The notes under the pieces are model-generated. The model had not been told where the DNA came from and did no database searches. It saw only the letters and a program-made list of their open reading frames with translations. Shown piece by piece: positions 59,448 to 64,000 of a DNA stretch of 64,000 nt. The stretch is from Candidatus Zixiibacteriota bacterium (GTDB taxonomy: Bacteria; Zixibacteria; MSB-5A5; GN15; PGXB01), in the NCBI GenBank assembly GCA_016933955.1, contig JAFGTT010000032.1:1-64000 (forward strand), given 5' to 3'. The position numbers were made by a program, and so were the translations under genes. How positions within the stretch are numbered: position 1 is the stretch's first letter; each line of letters starts with the position of its first letter.

Positions 59448-61703
59448 CTACTTTTTAACAAAGAAATGGCTGTTGATGACCCGGCGGTTACCGACCCGGT
59501 CGGCGGCCTCGATCACAAGTTCATGACGGCCCGGTGATAATTTCCCCCGGGGCGAGGTCTTCATTAACTCAATCTCGGGATCGTATTCCGGAATCAGCCA
59601 CTGCCCGTCCAGAAGAACCCGGATAACATTATCATCTTTGATACCGGATAATTCCTCGGATATGGTACATTTAATTTCGGGTTGCCCGATGGAGATTGTT
59701 TTCCCATTTCCCGGCGAAAGGTTTTTTATTCGCGGTGCCTGAGAATCCTCGATGACCGCGAATTCTCCCATCACTCGTGATTCGGCCGAGATTTTTTCTC
59801 CGTCGATGCGCGAATCGAACCAAGTCCATTGATCTTTACTGTTCAGGCGATATATCCCGATTTTGGCCGGATCGGCTTCCTGATCGTAACGGAAAGTTAT
59901 ATCCAGCCGTCCCGCCAGGGGAACGGTTTCGGGATCGATACTGTAAACCGGACTGAGGAATTTCCCGGACTGAGGATATTGCCCCTGCTCGCTTTTAACT
60001 TCGATCAGATTGGGAGAATAAAAGGTGGTCTGATTGAAGGTTACGCTGATCCCTTCCGAGCCGACCAGGCTGGTTGTCCCGGGGCTGTTACCAACGAGAA
60101 TAATATTAACATCTTTGCTGTCGGTCATGATATTATGAGTATCATCGTACACATCCAAGCGGATAATCCTGGTTTTGATACGCTCGTCATAATAGAAGGC
60201 GGCGAAGTTTTTCTCCGAAACCGGAACCGCCTTATGCGATGAAATATATCCGTCTTCATACACAACATCGAGCCGGGGAACCGGGGCGATTTTCTGGTCG
60301 GCGGTAATATCGACCAGAATTCCCCCATCGGCCAGGGTATAATCGAAGCGGTACTTATATTCCCGGTCGGGTTCAAGAGGGATATAGCGATCGACAATAT
60401 ACCATCCCGACTCCCCTTCGACATCAACTCTGATAGCTCGCATTTTGGAATCCGCAGTCGGCAATTCCACCCGATAATCGGCTCGCCCGCGCGGTTCAAT
60501 TCGGGCCTGATCCATTTTCTCCCAGCCGGCACGATTGCCGAGACCATAAATCAAAATATTGTTTAAATCAATATAGTTGAGATCCTCGGAACCTGTCAGG
60601 TAAAATAGGGAATCACTCATCCATTCGATTTCGAAAAAATTTCCCGGCGGCGCAAAAACAAAATGAAAAACCAATTCCGACATATTCCCGGAAGCATCAT
60701 AAATTTCGATCCGGGCCCGATGCAAACCATAACTGTACTGCGTTCGCCCGGTAAATATTCCGCCCTTTTCGTAGTATGACCGGCTTCCGTCGAATTTCTT
60801 ACCCGGCGGATTGAAAAGCAGATGCCAGTCCTCCTTGTTCCTGATCGTCAGGCAATAATCATAGGACAGGTCAACCATGGCTGTTTGGTCGAAATTGTAC
60901 CTGTCATAGGTCACTTCATAATACAGATAATCATCGATATACAGCCTGGCCCGGTAAATATTCAGCCGGAAACCATTGGCGCGAACTTTGTCATAGGCCT
61001 TGACGGCCACCCCGAACGGCCCCCTGACCAAAATCGCCGGTTTGACCTCAAATTGGCCGTATTCACCGCAGGATTCGGGATCCAGGAAAAGTCTTCTCTG
61101 ACCGTTGTAAAAAACCGAACCGGAATCCTGATAAATCAATTCCAGCCGGGCGAATTGAGGCGGGTAAGTATCCGGTATCGGGAAACCGTTGGTCAGAGGG
61201 TTCAGCGGGAAATTATCCTGATCGCGCCGTTCAAAGTGAATATGGGGCGCTCCATAACCGGACTGACCCGAATAAGCCACCAGTTCCCCCTGGCTGACAG
61301 GAATATCACCGGGCGCGAAAAATTGATCGAACTGGTATTTCTCGTTTTTATACTGAATTTCCCTGATTGTTCTTTCAAGTTTTTCGGAGAGCCTTGACAG
61401 ATGTCCGAAAACATAGATAAAACCCTGACTGTCTTTGAGATAAAGACCTTTGCCATAACCTTCGTAGGAATATTTAATCCGCCAGACATAACCATCAACC
61501 GGGGCATAAATCCGCCGTCCTTCGGTCCCTCCGGTCCGAAGATCAATACCGCCGTGGAAATGCAGTTGTCGGAAATCGCAGAAGGTGGAGGACAGGTCGA
61601 TTTCCCCCTTGATCGGCCAGATTAAGTCAGTCGCCGAGACTGGTACTGCGGCCAATAAAAGAAGGCCTAATAAGGAACCTTTGATGGTCGATAAAATATT
61701 CAT
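59448..61703 (-). CDS. Secreted M23 (LytM) peptidase with long beta-rich C-terminus
   Basis: 751 residues with a signal peptide (IKGSLLGLLLLAAVPVSA). The LytM domain lies early (about 28-160) with zinc ligands H50 (LHFHGGIDLR), D54 and H156 (APHIHFE), plus H154, so it should be an active peptidoglycan endopeptidase. The remaining ~590 residues are Ig-like beta domains, ending with one containing SPGRHELVIEAADRVGNR. Such a long C-terminus is unusual for cell-wall hydrolases and suggests a surface or envelope-anchored role. Confidence 0.88.
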   Translation of the reverse strand: MNILSTIKGSLLGLLLLAAVPVSATDLIWPIKGEIDLSSTFCDFRQLHFHGGIDLRTGGTEGRRIYAPVDGYVWRIKYSYEGYGKGLYLKDSQGFIYVFGHLSRLSEKLERTIREIQYKNEKYQFDQFFAPGDIPVSQGELVAYSGQSGYGAPHIHFERRDQDNFPLNPLTNGFPIPDTYPPQFARLELIYQDSGSVFYNGQRRLFLDPESCGEYGQFEVKPAILVRGPFGVAVKAYDKVRANGFRLNIYRARLYIDDYLYYEVTYDRYNFDQTAMVDLSYDYCLTIRNKEDWHLLFNPPGKKFDGSRSYYEKGGIFTGRTQYSYGLHRARIEIYDASGNMSELVFHFVFAPPGNFFEIEWMSDSLFYLTGSEDLNYIDLNNILIYGLGNRAGWEKMDQARIEPRGRADYRVELPTADSKMRAIRVDVEGESGWYIVDRYIPLEPDREYKYRFDYTLADGGILVDITADQKIAPVPRLDVVYEDGYISSHKAVPVSEKNFAAFYYDERIKTRIIRLDVYDDTHNIMTDSKDVNIILVGNSPGTTSLVGSEGISVTFNQTTFYSPNLIEVKSEQGQYPQSGKFLSPVYSIDPETVPLAGRLDITFRYDQEADPAKIGIYRLNSKDQWTWFDSRIDGEKISAESRVMGEFAVIEDSQAPRIKNLSPGNGKTISIGQPEIKCTISEELSGIKDDNVIRVLLDGQWLIPEYDPEIELMKTSPRGKLSPGRHELVIEAADRVGNRRVINSHFFVKK

Positions 61704-61788
61704 AATTAATGTTTTAACAACTTATGCCGGAGGATGTTCAAAGTCAAAAACATTTTCCGGGCATTTTGTATAACATGAAATATCCGAC

Positions 61789-61816
61789 TTGCGGATTTGT
61801 GATTTTGGCATATATT
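61789..61816 (+). promoter_or_regulatory. Sigma-70-type promoter of the ppiD-like gene
   Basis: TTGCGG (61789-61794), a 16-base spacer and TATATT (61811-61816). Transcription would start near 61824, leaving a leader of about 36 bases that carries AAGGAG before the ATG. Confidence 0.45.
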
Positions 61817-61859
61817 ACCGATTCGATAATATTTTTAGATAATATAAGGAGTTGTCCGG

Positions 61860-63689
61860 ATGTTTGAGTTCTTAAGAAAAATGATCGGCCCTATTATGAT
61901 TCTGGTTCTGGTGGCATTTATCGCAACTATTATCTTCAGCTGGGGCGGCGGCGGTTTCAGAGAAGGTCCCAAGGATACGGTCGGTATGATCGATGGCGAA
62001 AAAATTTCTATCAATACTTTCGATCGTTACTACTCCAATCTAGTTAGAAAAGAGCAGCAGAATTCCGATGAGGATATCACCCCCGAGAAATCGGCGGAAT
62101 TAAGAAAACAGGCCTGGTCCCAACTGGTTGGTGATTTTGTTATAAATCGCGAAATCGAAAAGAGAAAAATTACGGTTACTCCCGATGAAGTTTACGAATA
62201 TCTGAAATTCTACCCGCCTCAGGTTATCCAGGAAACACCGCAATTCCAGACTGACGGCAAATTCGATTATCAGAAATATATCAACGCCATGGTCAATCCT
62301 CAAAATGCCACCATGTGGTCTCAGCTCGAGGCCTATGTGCTTCCCGACCTAAAGCGGACCAAACTGCAAAGCCAGATTATAAATACTGTCAGGGTGACTC
62401 CTTCCGAGGTAATGAATGCTTATCTGGCCGATAATGAAAGGGTCAAAATCGGTTATATAAATATCCAGTCGATCACCCTGGAACCTAAAGTCGAGATCCC
62501 CAACGATACTCAGGTTAAGGCCTATTACGAGGAGCATAAGGACGATTACAAACAGCCGCGGAAGGCTCAGCTGAACCTGGTGATGTTTGAAAAGACACCT
62601 TCCCAGAATGACTGGGATAAGGGTTATTATGAAATAAAGGATATTTATGACTCGGCCGCAGCCGGGGTTGATTTCGCGGAATTGGCCGCCGCTTTTTCTG
62701 ACGATCGGTCGGCTTCTTCGGGCGGCGATCTGGGCTGGTTTTCCGAAGGACAGATGGTGGCGCCGTTTGACAGCGCGGTGGCAACCCTGAATGTCGACGA
62801 CATCAGCAAACCGGTTAAAACCCGCTACGGATGGCATATTATCAAGATGTATGAAAAGTCAATCGAGAACAAGGCGGTTCCCGGGAGCCAGGAAACCCGG
62901 CCGGTGAAGAGATACCATGCCGCGCACATTCTAATCAAGGTCGAACCTTCCCAGGAAGCCGTTGAAACCATTTATAACAATGCTCTTGATTTCGAGGAAG
63001 CGGCCAAATCCGAGGGTCTTGTTCCGGCGGCCGAGAAATACAATTACGATGTCAAAACCACTGCCCCCTTCGATGAAAGCGGCATGATACAGTATTTGGG
63101 AGATATGCCCGAGGCCGCTCAATTCGCCTTCAGTCATAAACCCGGCGATCTTTCACCGATCTTTGAGACCCGGGCGGCTTATTTTCTGACATCCGTCGAT
63201 TCTCTGATCCCTGAAGGATATACTCCCTACGAAACGGCTGCCGCAAGTATTGGCAAACGCCTGGTGGCCGAGAGTGCCGAAAAGCTGGCCCTCGACACCG
63301 CGACCATCGTCTATGATAATATAAAATCGGGCGGTGGTTTTTCCGGGTCTGCCAAAAGATACGGCTTTGACTACAAGGAGTCGGACATGATCAATAGCAA
63401 TTCGATGGTCCCCGGAATCGGGCGTTCCGACGAAATTATCGGGGCGGCCTTTGCCATGAAGAATATCAACGATGTCACCAGACCTGTCGAATATGAGCGA
63501 GGGGCGGTAATCATGACTCTGCTTGACAGGCGGTCGGCCAATCTGGAGACATTCAACCAGATGAGAGATTCATTACACTATGCCGTCCAGCTTCAAAAAA
63601 GCCAGGATATTTACAGCCGCTGGTTTGATAATATCATCAGCAACAGCAAAATAGAAAATTATCTGGATGAGTTCTATACCGGCAATTAA
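61860..63689 (+). CDS. ppiD: PpiD/SurA-like peptidyl-prolyl isomerase chaperone
   Basis: 609 residues. An N-terminal membrane anchor (about 10-28) is followed by the SurA-N-like region ([20 protein letters not shown]) and a parvulin rotamase domain (about 225-340: [32 protein letters not shown]). A second, partial parvulin-like region starts at about 350 ([14 protein letters not shown]). PpiD sits at the inner membrane beside SecYEG and helps fold exported proteins. AAGGAG lies 8 bases before the ATG. It is one of only four plus-strand genes in the window and has its own terminator. Confidence 0.92.
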   Translation: MFEFLRKMIGPIMILVLVAFIATIIFSWGGGGFREGPKDTVGMIDGEKISINTFDRYYSNLVRKEQQNSDEDITPEKSAELRKQAWSQLVGDFVINREIEKRKITVTPDEVYEYLKFYPPQVIQETPQFQTDGKFDYQKYINAMVNPQNATMWSQLEAYVLPDLKRTKLQSQIINTVRVTPSEVMNAYLADNERVKIGYINIQSITLEPKVEIPNDTQVKAYYEEHKDDYKQPRKAQLNLVMFEKTPSQNDWDKGYYEIKDIYDSAAAGVDFAELAAAFSDDRSASSGGDLGWFSEGQMVAPFDSAVATLNVDDISKPVKTRYGWHIIKMYEKSIENKAVPGSQETRPVKRYHAAHILIKVEPSQEAVETIYNNALDFEEAAKSEGLVPAAEKYNYDVKTTAPFDESGMIQYLGDMPEAAQFAFSHKPGDLSPIFETRAAYFLTSVDSLIPEGYTPYETAAASIGKRLVAESAEKLALDTATIVYDNIKSGGGFSGSAKRYGFDYKESDMINSNSMVPGIGRSDEIIGAAFAMKNINDVTRPVEYERGAVIMTLLDRRSANLETFNQMRDSLHYAVQLQKSQDIYSRWFDNIISNSKIENYLDEFYTGN

Positions 63690-63711
63690 GACGTATAAAA
63701 CGAACGAACAA

Positions 63712-63743
63712 GGGATATCGACATCACGATATCCCTTTTTTTT
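63712..63743 (+). terminator. Intrinsic terminator of the ppiD-like gene
   Basis: GGGATATCG and CGATATCCC pair around a six-base loop, followed by a run of eight T. It lies 22 bases past the stop at 63689. The T-run overlaps the 3' end of the convergent gene. Confidence 0.93.
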
Positions 63744-64000
63744 ATTCTTCAACGGCACCGGCCGCTATTCCCTTCGCTTTGAAATCGCGCAACTCGTCAA
63801 TATCAAGGATGGTAGTCATAATGGCGGTAGATAATTCCGCGTGAGGTTCGACTCTTTTCAGGATTCCCCAGGGGGCGGCCACCAATGAACGACCCTGAAG
63901 TCTTTTCCCGAACAGGAGTCCCACTCCACACGTTTTAACGATGTAGGCCAATGATTCCCGGGCGGCCCTTACATAGATATCATTATCCCTCTTAAACTTT
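63742..64000 (-). CDS. C-terminal part of a carbon-nitrogen hydrolase-like protein
   Basis: Only the last ~85 residues are in the window; the frame runs open through the right edge. Visible features: IYVRAARESLAYIV, KTCGVGLLFGKRLQGRSLV, APWGILKRV and a closing ...TTILDIDELRDFKAKG. The order (RAxE helix, conserved cysteine-region strand, GxS strand, PxG turn, iDxd end) fits the C-terminal portion of nitrilase-superfamily enzymes. The catalytic triad would lie mostly outside the window, so the assignment rests on the C-terminal pattern alone. Confidence 0.6.
   Translation of the reverse strand, partial: KFKRDNDIYVRAARESLAYIVKTCGVGLLFGKRLQGRSLVAAPWGILKRVEPHAELSTAIMTTILDIDELRDFKAKGIAAGAVEE

Overview
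The window looks like chromosome from a flagellated, Gram-negative, free-living bacterium of the FCB-type lineages; a Zixibacteria-like organism fits best. That placement is inference, based on FlgD-like C-terminal sorting domains, a dockerin plus thrombospondin type 3 secreted protein, outer-membrane beta-barrels, an exosortase and a flagellar system. Almost every gene lies on the minus strand. The exceptions are a PpiD-like chaperone at the right end and one three-gene island.

Layout. 1-230: a tRNA-Ser(GCU) gene with its promoter. 270-5123: a signalling operon with three stand-alone receivers, a small chemoreceptor-tip-like protein, a PAS-GAF histidine kinase with an eroded ATP domain, a GAF-DHp protein with no ATP domain, and a secreted protein. 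5126-8781: three PilZ (c-di-GMP) proteins, a DUF2225 protein and small unknowns. 8795-25831: the flagellar export, switch and hook cluster motE-fliK-flgD-orf-flgE-flbD-fliL-fliM-fliN-fliO-fliP-fliQ-fliR-flhB-flhA-flhF-flhG-fliA, read leftward from a good sigma-54 promoter at 25869-25885. The basal-body and stator genes (fliF/G/H/I, flgB/C, motA/B) are not in the window. 26060-32303: mtaB, an AT-rich patch with an unknown membrane protein and a broken small ORF, then cmk-plsC-rpsA.

32351-40503: a solute-binding lipoprotein, a dockerin protein, a LiaI/PspC-like membrane cluster, an ECF sigma/anti-sigma pair, holA, an RNase H-fold-like protein and a sorted secreted protein. 40773-49668: an overlapping operon rnr, sigma-54 activator, beta-barrel, lamin-tail protein, PorV-like barrel and dgt, from a TTGACA-17-TAAAAT promoter. 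53974-56271: an ECF sigma, zinc-finger anti-sigma and two Spy-like periplasmic proteins. 56316-61703: mreB, an exosortase with a partner membrane protein, a rhomboid protease and an M23 peptidase. 61860-64000: PpiD, and the 3' end of a carbon-nitrogen-hydrolase-like gene.

The most novel-looking locus is 51070-53185: plus-strand, lower-GC genes for a TIR-domain protein, a PD-(D/E)XK nuclease-like protein and a two-TM membrane protein. It sits between two near-identical direct repeats (50362-50613 and 53419-53688) in otherwise gene-poor DNA. It reads as a candidate anti-phage defence cassette.
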